A stretch of DNA of 64,000 nt from Chitinophaga rhizophila (GCF_019492185.1 NZ_JAICCF010000002.1:744001-808000), one strand, 5' to 3'; positions 8,591-17,846 are shown, numbered from the stretch's first letter. Notes: a model not told the origin generated them from the letters alone. A program made the numbers and translations.

Positions 8591-9604
8591 TTAGTCTTCG
8601 TAATTCAGCTGGCAATAGAACTTAGCCTCATTGGTACCCAGCGCTTCCAGTGCAGAATCACTCAGTTTTATAATCAGGCCTTCATTCTGCTTGATCTGAG
8701 GAATAGATTCCAGCACCTTTGCATAGATAAACTTACCATTCAGTGGGTTTGTCACTTTGATGATAGTGCCTCTTGGCGCAGAATTGTGGAGTGCATAATA
8801 CTTACCTGGGCTGGCGTTGCTTTTAAACCATCCGCCAGGACCTTTTTCCGCTGTTACATTCTTGCCATTGGTGGTCTGCTGGTTGTACAGTTGTTCAAAA
8901 GAAGCGCCTGCGGCTGGTGTCGCTTTTGGACCGCCTGTGTTAGTCTCAGGCGCTTTAACTGGTTCTGGTGGGGCCTGCTGGTCAGGTTTGTTAACAGGAG
9001 TAGCAGGATTATTAGCCGGAGGTGTTGTTACTACCGGAGCAGTCGGCGCTGGTGTAGATGGCGCTGGCGTTGCTACTGGTGATGTTGTTACTGGCGGCTG
9101 TGTAGCAGGAGCCGGTGCCGGTGAAGGATTACTGGCTATCGGTGCTGACGCAGGGATTCCACTACCTTTCAGATAACCTACTATAACATAGCTGTCCTTC
9201 TGCAAACCGTCTCCCGACATGTTATTCCAGCGGCGGATATTATCCAGCGGTACTTTATTATGGTTGACGCTGAGGCGGTAGAGCGTTTCTTTCTCCTCTA
9301 CCCTATGATAAACCGGCGTTCCGCCAGCATCTGATTTCTGAGAGAAGTTTGTATTACTCAACGGAATCTTAATAGACTGTCCGAGTTGCAAACCCTGTTC
9401 AAACGAAATATTGTTCCCGCTTGCTATTTCTTTCGGAGACAAACTGTAAGACCTGCCCAGACTGTAAAGGGTCTCCCCTTTCTTAACAGTGTGCAATACA
9501 TACAGATCGGGTGTGGTACCTTGTACCTGTACCCTATCCTGTGCCTGTACGCCACCGGCAACACATAATACAAGTCCTGCAATTGTCATGAACGTTTTTA
9601 CCAT
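8591..9604 (-). CDS. Secreted protein with two LysM domains and an RlpA-like C-terminal domain
   Basis: 337 residues. A signal peptide (MVKTFMTIAGLVLCVAGGVQAQ) is followed by two LysM modules (about residues 33-78, YVLHTVKKGETLYSLGRSYS, and 98-142, YHRVEEKETLYRLSVNHNK). A Pro/Ala/Thr-rich linker (about 150-225) leads to a C-terminal domain that resembles a double-psi beta-barrel of the RlpA type (PRGTIIKVTNPLNGKFIYAK). LysM binds peptidoglycan glycan strands. The barrel lacks an obvious catalytic Asp-His signature, so it may be structural rather than lytic. It acts in the periplasm or cell envelope. It reads towards fmt and is probably monocistronic. Confidence 0.82.
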   Translation of the reverse strand: MVKTFMTIAGLVLCVAGGVQAQDRVQVQGTTPDLYVLHTVKKGETLYSLGRSYSLSPKEIASGNNISFEQGLQLGQSIKIPLSNTNFSQKSDAGGTPVYHRVEEKETLYRLSVNHNKVPLDNIRRWNNMSGDGLQKDSYVIVGYLKGSGIPASAPIASNPSPAPAPATQPPVTTSPVATPAPSTPAPTAPVVTTPPANNPATPVNKPDQQAPPEPVKAPETNTGGPKATPAAGASFEQLYNQQTTNGKNVTAEKGPGGWFKSNASPGKYYALHNSAPRGTIIKVTNPLNGKFIYAKVLESIPQIKQNEGLIIKLSDSALEALGTNEAKFYCQLNYED

Positions 9605-9651
9605 TACTGCGCTGTTTATACCTTTCAGGTAACTAAATTAAAATTTTTTGA

Positions 9652-11046
9652 CTACACTTCTTTCAGAATACGGAGTTCTTTAGGATAGTAATTGTTGATA
9701 CGGTTTGGTAAGATCTTCGCCCATCCGAGCGACATCCCTTCATACATCATCAAAGCCCAGCCTTTTACATCTGTAGTTACCTCAGGGTCTTCTTTTCTCA
9801 GATAACGTAAAGACTGCTCGCGGGTCAACGTCACTTGCGGTACTGTATCCCTGATCATATTGCTCATTGCCAGCTGATGATCGGGAATCAGTTCTTTTGC
9901 CGCCAGCTGACCTGCTTTAAGGCCAGCTTTCCGCAAATATAAGTGCTGTTGTAGTAAAGATACAACCGACGCCATATTTTCCGGAAATATTAATACATCC
10001 CCCTGATGATCCATCAGGAAAAGGTTGTCTGTATTTTTCAACCATTGTGCAACTTTCTCATGATCTTTCTTTGATACAGGTGTGACAACGTCCCTTTGTT
10101 TCTTAGCGGAATATATATCACCGGAAGTTTTCCTGAAACAGGTAATGAAGAAGCCTTCGCCTTTTACTTTATCAGGATAGAAGCGATAACCTTCTGCCTG
10201 TTGTGGTCCGACTGTTGTTTTGACAATATGCCAGTCTTCACTCAAAGGTATAGCGATATTCTGCACTGAAAAGTTTTCCTGTATCCATTCCATGATCTGT
10301 TCATCTTCTTCCCGTGAGTACGAACATGTTGCATAGATCAGTATTCCATCTTCCTTCAACGTACTCCATGCGTCTGCAAGTATGCGCTGCTGACGCTGAC
10401 TACACAATATGACATTCTCAGGAGACCATTCATTTACCGCATCCGGCTCTCGTCTGAAAAGTCCTGATCCTGAGCAAGGTGCATCCACGACCATGACATC
10501 AAAGAAACAAGGAAGTCTGCTGAAGTCCCGTGGATCATTGTTAGTCACCACAACATTTGCAGCGCCCCATTTGCTGATATTATCCCCCAGCAGGGCTGCC
10601 CTGCTTTTTATCACCTCGTTAGACACCAGGACGCTGTCTGTGCTGATCAGCGACTGGAGTAGCGTAGACTTTCCTCCGGGTGCAGCGCACAGGTCCAGCA
10701 CCTTTAGTGGCGAGTTCAAATCACACACATGCCGCATTACCTGTTCCACAAACATAGAGGAGGCTTCCTGTACATAGTAGGCCCCTGCATGAAAGAAAGG
10801 ATCAAAAGTGAATGAAGGTCTTGCTGGCAGATAGTATCCAAACTGTGACCATGGCACCCGGCTGGCCGGTACTTCTGTCAATGTCTGCAGCACCTTTTGT
10901 ACTGCCTGGTCATCCTGTAATTTGTTCGGATTTATCCTGAGAGAAGTGATTTTTTCGCCTGCCTCATGTATACGCAAAAAGGCTGCCAAATCCATGCCTG
11001 GCAGTCCTGATAGTGTGTCCGTAAATTTTTTTGGTAAGAAATCCAA
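9652..11046 (-). CDS. RsmF/NSUN-family rRNA m5C methyltransferase
   Basis: 464 residues. The SAM-binding site (LDLCAAPGGKSTLLQSL), motif IV DAPCSGSGLFRREPDAVNEW and motif VI YATCSYSREEDEQ are present, with both catalytic cysteines (PC and TC) of cytosine-5 RNA methyltransferases. The C-terminal part (about residues 300-464) is the PUA-like extension found in RsmF. The likely target is 16S rRNA. The start is taken as the TTG at 11044-11046, because homologues begin with a similar LPxKF segment and no in-frame ATG occurs before codon 18. It ends 47 bases before the LysM gene start and may be cotranscribed with it. Confidence 0.9.
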   Translation of the reverse strand: MDFLPKKFTDTLSGLPGMDLAAFLRIHEAGEKITSLRINPNKLQDDQAVQKVLQTLTEVPASRVPWSQFGYYLPARPSFTFDPFFHAGAYYVQEASSMFVEQVMRHVCDLNSPLKVLDLCAAPGGKSTLLQSLISTDSVLVSNEVIKSRAALLGDNISKWGAANVVVTNNDPRDFSRLPCFFDVMVVDAPCSGSGLFRREPDAVNEWSPENVILCSQRQQRILADAWSTLKEDGILIYATCSYSREEDEQIMEWIQENFSVQNIAIPLSEDWHIVKTTVGPQQAEGYRFYPDKVKGEGFFITCFRKTSGDIYSAKKQRDVVTPVSKKDHEKVAQWLKNTDNLFLMDHQGDVLIFPENMASVVSLLQQHLYLRKAGLKAGQLAAKELIPDHQLAMSNMIRDTVPQVTLTREQSLRYLRKEDPEVTTDVKGWALMMYEGMSLGWAKILPNRINNYYPKELRILKEV

Positions 11047-11103
11047 CCCGTTATTTTTTCGGCAAAATACTGAAAAAACAGGGCATAGTAGTCAGTGGCT
11101 CCT

Positions 11104-12498
11104 TTACAGGCTGTTGACTATCTCTGCTACAAGCTGTTGCAGCACTTGTTTGGCATCTCCAAACAACATAGATGTTTTGGGCTGGAAGAAAAGGTCATTT
11201 TCAATGCCGGCATAACCGGGCTTCATACTCCGTTTGTTGACTATCACGCTTCTTGCATTTTCCACTTCCAGTATGGGCATGCCATATATCGGACTGGAAG
11301 GGTCACTTTTAGCTGCGGGATTTACCACGTCATTTGCCCCTAGTATCAGTACTACGTCAGTAGTGGTGAATTGTCCGTTGGCCTGCTCCATTTCGAGTAA
11401 TTTGTCATAGGGTACATCTGCTTCTGCCAGCAGCACGTTCATATGCCCGGGCATACGGCCCGCCACCGGGTGAATAGCATACTTTACCTCCACGCCACGT
11501 GCTTCCAGCAAGGTCTCCAGTTCATGACAGGCATGTTGTGCCTGCGCTACCGCCAAACCATAGCCTGGTACAATTATAACCTTATTTGCATATCCCATGA
11601 CAACAGCGGTATCAGACAATCCAATTTCTTTATAAGCGCCTTGCTCCTTACTGGCACTACCTGGTTTTGCACCTCCAAATGCGCCTATTAACACATTTTT
11701 CAATGAGCGGTTCATGGCTTTGCACATCAGGATAGTGAGAATGGTGCCTGCAGATCCTACCAGAATACCACCCGTGAGCATAACAGGATTATTGTACAGG
11801 AAGCCTCCGCAGGCTGCTGCTACACCTGTAAATGAGTTCAAAAGAGAAATCACTACCGGCATATCAGCGCCGCCTATAGGCAATACGAAGATAATACCAT
11901 ATACCAGTGATAAAGCGAGTACAGCTGCGAAGAGTATAACCGTTGAAGATGGCAGCAGTATTGTTACATAAGCAGCCAGCAAGACTATCACTGCCAGCAC
12001 TGACATATTGAGTATATGCTGGCCCTGAAACGATACATCGCGGATGCGTCCATTCAGTTTGCCCCAGGCAATTACCGATCCTGCAAATGATACTGCTCCG
12101 ATGACCATTCCTGCGAATATGATTCCGAGTTGCATGCGGCTCCCTGTTGTATCCGCCAGGGTGTCTGACATATGCTCAAATTCCACTACTGATATCAGCG
12201 CTGCGCAGGCCCCTCCCATCCCATTAAACAGACTTACCATTTCAGGCATTGCTGTCATCTTCACCGTTCTGGCAGAGATGAAACCGATTACAGATCCTAT
12301 GAGCAGCCCCGCTATGATCCAGCCGTAGTTATGCAATCCCTGCCCGTGATGTCTGTACAGGAAAATAGTACCCAATATGGCAAGCGCCATTCCGCCCGCG
12401 GCAATTGCATTACCTTTCCGCGCAGTAGCCGGGTTGCCCAGCATCTTTAGTCCGATAATAAACGTAACAGAGCCTATCAGATAGATCAGTGATAACAT
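11104..12498 (-). CDS. pntB: Proton-translocating NAD(P) transhydrogenase subunit beta
   Basis: 464 residues. The N-terminal half has about eight or nine membrane helices forming the proton channel. The C-terminal half (from about residue 285) is the NADP(H)-binding domain III with VPGYGLAVAQAQHA, HPVAGRMPGHMNVLLAEA and LGANDVVNPAA. It is the last gene of the pnt operon, 19 bases after the small alpha subunit. The complex uses the proton gradient to make NADPH from NADH. Codon 1 is the ATG at 12496-12498. Confidence 0.96.
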   Translation of the reverse strand: MLSLIYLIGSVTFIIGLKMLGNPATARKGNAIAAGGMALAILGTIFLYRHHGQGLHNYGWIIAGLLIGSVIGFISARTVKMTAMPEMVSLFNGMGGACAALISVVEFEHMSDTLADTTGSRMQLGIIFAGMVIGAVSFAGSVIAWGKLNGRIRDVSFQGQHILNMSVLAVIVLLAAYVTILLPSSTVILFAAVLALSLVYGIIFVLPIGGADMPVVISLLNSFTGVAAACGGFLYNNPVMLTGGILVGSAGTILTILMCKAMNRSLKNVLIGAFGGAKPGSASKEQGAYKEIGLSDTAVVMGYANKVIIVPGYGLAVAQAQHACHELETLLEARGVEVKYAIHPVAGRMPGHMNVLLAEADVPYDKLLEMEQANGQFTTTDVVLILGANDVVNPAAKSDPSSPIYGMPILEVENARSVIVNKRSMKPGYAGIENDLFFQPKTSMLFGDAKQVLQQLVAEIVNSL

Positions 12499-12517
12499 AG
12501 TAAAACAATTAGATCAA

Positions 12518-12832
12518 CTATTTACTCTTTTTCGACTTAAACATTTCCAGCATTCTGTCTGTCACTACAAAGCCTCCGACTACGTTCACCGTACCAAGTA
12601 TCACTGCAAGAAATCCCAGGATGAGCGCCAGGTAATTTTCCTCGCTGGCCTGTCCCATAACAATAATTGCCCCGATGATCACTACGCCATGTATAGCATT
12701 AGCGCCGCTCATGAGTGGGGTATGCAATACTGATGGTACACGGGATATTACTTCTACACCAAGGAAAATGGATAGAATAACGATATAGGTCAACTCAAGA
12801 TGTTGCTCCAGGAAAGAAAAAACAGGTGTCAT
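12518..12832 (-). CDS. pntAB: NAD(P) transhydrogenase subunit alpha part 2 (membrane)
   Basis: 104 residues with three membrane helices, corresponding to the C-terminal membrane part of E. coli PntA. The conserved segments are TPLMSGANAIHGVVIIGA and LGTVNVVGGFVVTDRMLEMF. Having this piece as its own gene gives the three-gene transhydrogenase known from Rhodospirillum rubrum. It is separated by 34 bases from the alpha-1 gene and by 19 from pntB. Confidence 0.95.
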   Translation of the reverse strand: MTPVFSFLEQHLELTYIVILSIFLGVEVISRVPSVLHTPLMSGANAIHGVVIIGAIIVMGQASEENYLALILGFLAVILGTVNVVGGFVVTDRMLEMFKSKKSK

Positions 12833-12866
12833 TATCGGAGAGTTATTTGGTTCAGAGAATTACCGG

Positions 12867-13997
12867 TTATGGTTTTACACTTTCTGCCTGCTTAAGCCGT
12901 TCATTGGTGATAGTGCCACTATGAGTGATACATGCTCCCTGCACAATATCATCTGAAAAGTTAAGCACCAGATCTCCTTCTTTGATCAGTAGCTGCAAAA
13001 AGTTATAGACATTCTTTGCATACAGTTTACTGGCATCTGCCGGCATGGACGATGGCAGATTGGAATCACCGATGATGGTAACGCCGTTATGTACAACCGT
13101 ATCATTGTTTTCAGTACGTGTTGTATTTCCACCTGTAGCTGCTGCCAGATCTACTATTACGGAACCTGCCTTCATTTTTTCAAGCATGTCTGTTGTAATC
13201 AACACAGGAGCCTTACGCCCGGGTATCTGTGCGGTGGTGATAACAATATCTGCTTTGGCAATGCTCTCAGCAATTTTTGCCTGTTGTTTTTCTTTATAAT
13301 TGGCACTCTGCTCTACTGCATAACCACCTGCTGCTGATGCATCTGCTGCGCCTTCCACTTCAATAAATCTTGCACCAAGACTCATTACCTCTTCCCTGAC
13401 GGCTGGTCTGGTATCGAATACCTCTACCACTGCTCCGAGGCGTCTTGCTGTCGCTACGGCTTGTAATCCGGCTACCCCGGCTCCAAGTATCAGCACCTTT
13501 GCCGGCGCAATACTACCTGCCGCCGTCATGAACATAGGCAGGTAACGACTGTACTTCCAGGCTGCCAGCAATACTGCTTTATACCCTGATATATTTGCCT
13601 GAGAACTTAGTACATCCATACTCTGTGCTCTCGTAGTGCGGGGTATACTATCAAGACTGAAAGTAGTAAGCTGCCTGTCAGCCCATTGCTGCATAAGCAC
13701 CGCATTATATAACGGCTGATAAACACCTGCTACGACCTTCCCAGGGGGGATCATCTGCCAGGCTGCCTGTTCGGGAATCTGTATGCTGAGGATAATATCT
13801 GCCTGTTGCAGAATTTCATGTGCAGACTTAACAGCGGCACCTGCCTGTATATAGGAATCGTCGGGGTAATATGCCCGGGCTCCGGCATCCGGCTCTATCC
13901 AAACCGTCACACCCTGTTTTACTAACTGCTTAACAATCTCCGGCACTAAAGAAACCCTGTTTTCTCCAAGCTGTTCTTTGAGGACGCCTGCAATCAT
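12867..13997 (-). CDS. pntAA: NAD(P) transhydrogenase subunit alpha part 1 (NAD-binding)
   Basis: 376 residues, soluble domain I that binds NAD(H). It shows the alanine-dehydrogenase/PntA fold: GENRVSLVPEIVKQL at the N-terminus, the Gln-Asp catalytic region (RTTRAQSMDVLSSQANISGY), the dinucleotide fold VLILGAGVAGLQAVATARRL, and the mobile loop region ending IPGRKAPVLIT. The alanine dehydrogenase alternative is made unlikely by the two membrane subunits immediately downstream. It is the first gene of the operon, with a good promoter 39-70 bases upstream. Confidence 0.96.
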   Translation of the reverse strand: MIAGVLKEQLGENRVSLVPEIVKQLVKQGVTVWIEPDAGARAYYPDDSYIQAGAAVKSAHEILQQADIILSIQIPEQAAWQMIPPGKVVAGVYQPLYNAVLMQQWADRQLTTFSLDSIPRTTRAQSMDVLSSQANISGYKAVLLAAWKYSRYLPMFMTAAGSIAPAKVLILGAGVAGLQAVATARRLGAVVEVFDTRPAVREEVMSLGARFIEVEGAADASAAGGYAVEQSANYKEKQQAKIAESIAKADIVITTAQIPGRKAPVLITTDMLEKMKAGSVIVDLAAATGGNTTRTENNDTVVHNGVTIIGDSNLPSSMPADASKLYAKNVYNFLQLLIKEGDLVLNFSDDIVQGACITHSGTITNERLKQAESVKP

Positions 13998-14035
13998 CTA
14001 GTGGAATTTATAATCTGAATTTACGGTAGTTTTTC

Positions 14036-14067
14036 TAAATATAGTGTATCACAACAAGTTGAACAAA
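14036..14067 (-). promoter_or_regulatory. Promoter of the pnt operon
   Basis: On the minus strand, TTTG (14064-14067), a 20-base spacer and TATATTTA (14036-14043) match the Bacteroidota consensus with one mismatch in the -7 box. The start codon is about 40 bases downstream. Confidence 0.6.
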
Positions 14068-14181
14068 AAACTCTCCGGCTCAGCAGCAATGGCTTGGCAG
14101 GATATTGGTACAACCAAATCAGGCAAACAGCCCGGAATCAGGCTGAGCTTGTTTTCTAAGTTAATTTTAAACTGATATATT

Positions 14182-15636
14182 ATGCCAAAAGATCAAAACG
14201 GGAAATTTACACCGATTAAGGGAAAACCCTCCGGCAATGGGAAGGAAGGTCTGGGTTTGAGGCAATCTATCACTCCTGAGGAGCTGGAAACAGACCTTGA
14301 AATGACAGAAAAATACACAATGGGTCCTGATGAATTACAGCCTGCTGTACACATGCGTCATCCCAACAGAGACACGGCCAAAAAAGCTACACAGCAACAG
14401 AACGTGAGAGAAGCGCCTGCTGACAAAGCTATAGAAGAAACGTTTGATCAGCCCCAGCATAACATTACTGCCACCGAAATACAAGGCAGGATCAACAAAG
14501 AAATATTCGCTGATCTGGCAGCAGACAGAGGAGACATTTGCGTCACCATTTACATGCCTGCTCACGCTTCCGGCCATGCTGTCAACGAACAACAAGACCT
14601 TATTCTGTTCAAAAATATGCTTCAGCAAACCCAGAAACTACTGGAAGAAAAGTCTATTCCACAGCCACAGATTCAACTGATGCTGGAACCAGGCTATCAA
14701 TTGCTGATGGATGAAATGTTCTGGAAAAATCAACAGGAAGGACTTGCGTGCTTTATCAAAGAAGATTCATTCCGTTATCTGAAACTGCCTGTATCTATGC
14801 AGCAGCAAATCTACTGTAATCATTCATTTATGATGACGCCGCTGCTGCCAATGCTCAATAGTACTGAACAATTCTATCTGCTGACTTTCAGCAAACACAA
14901 CGCGAAATTGTTCCTGGCAGATGCCTACGGCATGAAGGAAATACGTGTGGAAGGGATGCCAAATGGTATGGACGATGTGATACATTTTGAAGAAAAAGGC
15001 AATCAGCAACTGTTCCGTACAGGTAGCTCTGGCGGTGGCCAGGGAGCGAACTATCATGGTATGAACTCCAATCCGGACCATAAAACAGATATCGCAAACT
15101 ATCTGGAAGAAGTGGACAGAACAATATGGAAAGAAGTGCTGCATGACAAGCATATTCCATTAATGATGGCTGCTGTTGATTATCTCCAACCTATTTTCAG
15201 AAAAGTGACCCGCTATCAGCATATCGCTGAAGAAGCGCTTACTGGAAATTTTGAACACGAGAAAACAGCTAATATCTACAAACAGGCCCGAGAGAAAATG
15301 CAGCCTTTCTTTGAGAAAAAAAGAGAGCAGGCATTAGAGAAATACTATAATGGTTCAGCCGGCGCACTTACAGCATCTATTCCAGATGATGTTATACCCG
15401 CCAGCTATTATGGACAGGTAGATTGTTTATTCGTAGCAAAAGATGCACAACTATGGGGTACTTTTGATGAAAAAGAAAACAGGGTGATTATCCATGAAGC
15501 CCAGGAACCCCAGGACGAATGCCTGCTAAATAACGCCATCACCCAGACAATTCTCCACAATGGCGATGTGTTCATTCTGGAGAAGGACAAAATGCCAGCA
15601 GAGAGTAGTATAGCCGCCTCGTTGCGCTATGCATAA
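14182..15636 (+). CDS. Bacterial eRF1-like protein (baeRF family 3 type) with long N-terminal extension
   Basis: 484 residues, no signal peptide. Residues 1-95 are polar, Gly/Pro/Lys-rich and probably disordered. From about 100 the protein follows the baeRF3 pattern: ICVTIYMPAHASGHAVNEQQ, FWKNQQEGLACFI, FRYLKLP, then HNAKLFLADAYGMKEI. A glycine-rich loop SSGGGQGANYHG (282-293) contains GGQ (285-287), the tripeptide that drives peptidyl-tRNA hydrolysis in class I release factors. The C-terminal part (about 305-484) fits an L7Ae-like domain. Families of this type were predicted by comparative genomics to act on stalled ribosomes or tRNA; that function is inference here. Single gene, convergent with the next gene and closed by a hairpin. 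Family assignment is from recall of the pattern. Confidence 0.7.
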   Translation: MPKDQNGKFTPIKGKPSGNGKEGLGLRQSITPEELETDLEMTEKYTMGPDELQPAVHMRHPNRDTAKKATQQQNVREAPADKAIEETFDQPQHNITATEIQGRINKEIFADLAADRGDICVTIYMPAHASGHAVNEQQDLILFKNMLQQTQKLLEEKSIPQPQIQLMLEPGYQLLMDEMFWKNQQEGLACFIKEDSFRYLKLPVSMQQQIYCNHSFMMTPLLPMLNSTEQFYLLTFSKHNAKLFLADAYGMKEIRVEGMPNGMDDVIHFEEKGNQQLFRTGSSGGGQGANYHGMNSNPDHKTDIANYLEEVDRTIWKEVLHDKHIPLMMAAVDYLQPIFRKVTRYQHIAEEALTGNFEHEKTANIYKQAREKMQPFFEKKREQALEKYYNGSAGALTASIPDDVIPASYYGQVDCLFVAKDAQLWGTFDEKENRVIIHEAQEPQDECLLNNAITQTILHNGDVFILEKDKMPAESSIAASLRYA

Positions 15637-15642
15637 AATAAG

Positions 15643-15672
15643 AAACTGACCAGGAGATGTCCTGGTCAGTTT
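15643..15672. terminator. Bidirectional hairpin terminator
   Basis: A 13-base-pair perfect stem, AAACTGACCAGGA with TCCTGGTCAGTTT, around GATG, followed by CATTTTC. It separates two convergent genes. Confidence 0.8.
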
Positions 15673-15677
15673 CATTT

Positions 15678-16751
15678 TCACCCTTCCTGTTCTGCCGCAT
15701 ACTCTTTTACCTTCAATGGATAGGTAACTACAGGGTTTTTATCCAGCTTAACAGATAGTATTACAAACGCCTTATCCTGTAATACCTCCGGCAACGTGTA
15801 GCTGAAACTGATACTATCAACGGTTCTCTCCAGGTCACTGATGGCGATATCTTCTATTGCAACATTTATGACGCCTTCGTCCAGCTTTTCCCCAGTTATA
15901 GTAACTTGTACCGGAACTCCTGCTTCCAGAGGAGCTGCCTGTACACCTACAATTACCGGATTTTCATTAGTCAGTTGGTCTGGTCGCTCCTCCTGCGGAC
16001 TGGTCCTGAACAATACATCAAACACTTCTTTCAGCTTCAACGTAGCTCTGTCTGTAAACAGACCCGATAACATGGATATCGTCATTAAACCGTAGATATT
16101 AATGTTAGAACTATCGTCGCTCATGTTCAGAAATCCACCTCTGAAAACAAAATAGATAGCAATAGCAAGTGCGGCTGCCGTAAAGGGCTTTACACAATAC
16201 CACATTATCCAGCTTTTCCTGAATTTTCCTGCCCCTATAAATGTGGTAAATGAGGTAGCAATGTGGATCATATTACCCAGGAAACCCGCCACACCTACAA
16301 GTATCAGCAATAGGGTATTAATGTGTATCAATTTTTCATTCCCTGTTCTATACAATACTGTTTTACCCTGTACCTGCGCTGGAGAAAATATCTCTTCACG
16401 GCCGCTCAAAGGCACTGTCCCGACATTTGTATCTGTCTGCATTATTGCAGTATCAGTGCCGGTAGTATCCGCAATGACAACGGGCGCTGCCGATCTAACC
16501 TGAGAAGTATCAATAATAGCATCAATCAGGCGTACATTAAACCATTGATTAGTGTAAAGTGCTGTTGTATTTTCTTTCGGACCAGGTATTCTGTCAGGCC
16601 AGTGAGCAATCATATAGATAGCGCTGCACAGCGTGAAAAATATGATAAGGATGCCTGCCAGCCATTTACCGGCGGGTGTTATCTCGTTGCCATCATAATC
16701 CTTATAAGGAGGTTTCGCAGATAGCGGGCTGGCATTTTGGATCTTAGCCAT
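15678..16751 (-). CDS. Unknown membrane protein with C-terminal IPT/TIG-like domain
   Basis: 357 residues, family not recognised. Hydrophobic segments lie at about residues 27-48 (WLAGILIIFFTLCSAIYMIAHW), 143-167, 185-207 and 214-230, giving three or four membrane helices. Between the first two is a 90-residue Thr/Asp-rich segment. After the last helix, an acidic linker (EERPDQLTNENP) leads to about 95 residues with an IPT/TIG-like pattern (VTITGEKLDEGVINVAIED), followed by predicted beta strands and a charged tail. No catalytic motif is visible. It might be a membrane-anchored sensor or scaffold. The 197 bases between it and the Fpg gene suggest its own promoter. Confidence 0.6.
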   Translation of the reverse strand: MAKIQNASPLSAKPPYKDYDGNEITPAGKWLAGILIIFFTLCSAIYMIAHWPDRIPGPKENTTALYTNQWFNVRLIDAIIDTSQVRSAAPVVIADTTGTDTAIMQTDTNVGTVPLSGREEIFSPAQVQGKTVLYRTGNEKLIHINTLLLILVGVAGFLGNMIHIATSFTTFIGAGKFRKSWIMWYCVKPFTAAALAIAIYFVFRGGFLNMSDDSSNINIYGLMTISMLSGLFTDRATLKLKEVFDVLFRTSPQEERPDQLTNENPVIVGVQAAPLEAGVPVQVTITGEKLDEGVINVAIEDIAISDLERTVDSISFSYTLPEVLQDKAFVILSVKLDKNPVVTYPLKVKEYAAEQEG

Positions 16752-16948
16752 AACAAAACAAATTAAATAATGAGGAATAGTCTTTCCGACATGGCAGTAT
16801 ATGTCTTTATATGCTCAATTTGTAAAAGGATCTCAACATGACAAACACAGGTAGCGGGTCGGGGTATAACAAATTTCATTACTAATATACTAAAAAACAA
16901 GCAGAATAAAAAGTACGTAATACAGCCTTTTTTTACTCCGCACTACTA

Positions 16949-17728
16949 TTATTCAAACAACTCCTGTTCAGCTGTGTAGTAGGTTTTACGACCGTTTAAT
17001 GCCTGCTGTTCGATAGTAGCGCCTGTAGGACTAAGTGTTTGTTTTGGAGAATGTATTTTCAGGAAATCACGTACCTCTCCTGCGATAATATCGGGGTGTG
17101 CTTTACGGATATTTTTCTCAGCATCCTTTAAGACTTTATGAATTGCCTTATGCAATGCTTTTACTTTTGCGGCAGGAATTTTATTGCTGACCGAAAAGGG
17201 CGAAATACCGGCTACCCACAATATCTCGTCTGCATATGCATTGCCTATACCTCTGATAATATGCTGATCCAGCAACAGCTTTTTAATGATCGTTTTCTTC
17301 TTCGCCAGTGTTTCTTTCAGGAAGTCTGCCGTCATTTCATCAGACAATGCATCCGGTACGCCCGTTTCCTCCGGATTCAGTGAAGCTACTGCCATCCCCT
17401 GATAATCAGTTAGCGCCAGACCGCTGTTATCATCAAATAGCAGTTCCAGAATAGTGTGCTTATTCGGATTTTCAGCCTCATAGTAAAACAACTTACCATG
17501 CAGCATCAGGTGCATGCCTAATATCACATCGTCTTTGAAACGGAAGCGCAACTCTTTTCCCTCGCGGTACACTTCCTTCAGCTTATTTCCTTCCAGCGCT
17601 TTCTTAAAAGCAGCTGCACTCTGTTTAGCTTTCTTAGCATTTTTTAACTGCACCTGTGTGACCTTTTTACCTGATAGTTGCTTATCAAGATTATGGCTGA
17701 ATACCTGCAAATCTGGTAACTCGGGCAT
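16949..17728 (-). CDS. Fpg/Nei-family DNA glycosylase lacking the zinc finger cysteines
   Basis: 259 residues from the ATG at 17726-17728, chosen because the catalytic Pro2-Glu3 (MPELPDL) must follow the initiator Met. A longer in-frame start upstream would bury it. A catalytic Lys lies in REGKELRFRF, and the helix-two-turn-helix is LDQHIIRGIGNAYADEILW. The C-terminal region aligns with the Fpg finger and keeps the finger arginine (LNGRKTYYT), but all four zinc cysteines are gone. The whole protein contains no cysteine. Zincless fingers are known in NEIL1 and some bacterial and plant members. It should excise oxidised bases in the cytoplasm. It follows the DUF72 gene by 118 bases. Confidence 0.9.
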   Translation of the reverse strand: MPELPDLQVFSHNLDKQLSGKKVTQVQLKNAKKAKQSAAAFKKALEGNKLKEVYREGKELRFRFKDDVILGMHLMLHGKLFYYEAENPNKHTILELLFDDNSGLALTDYQGMAVASLNPEETGVPDALSDEMTADFLKETLAKKKTIIKKLLLDQHIIRGIGNAYADEILWVAGISPFSVSNKIPAAKVKALHKAIHKVLKDAEKNIRKAHPDIIAGEVRDFLKIHSPKQTLSPTGATIEQQALNGRKTYYTAEQELFE

Positions 17729-17846
17729 ATGTATGTTATTTAGGTGATAAGTGCTGAAATATAGTCCGGATGATGGCGACATTATCTATCATGACAAGTC
17801 TGGCAACAGACATTGTTTCTCCAAGATAATGATTTTTCACCGGATG

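Noticed and set aside
17729-17782. Upstream extension of the Fpg/Nei gene
   Set aside because: The catalytic Pro must be residue 2, so the start must be the ATG before PELPD.
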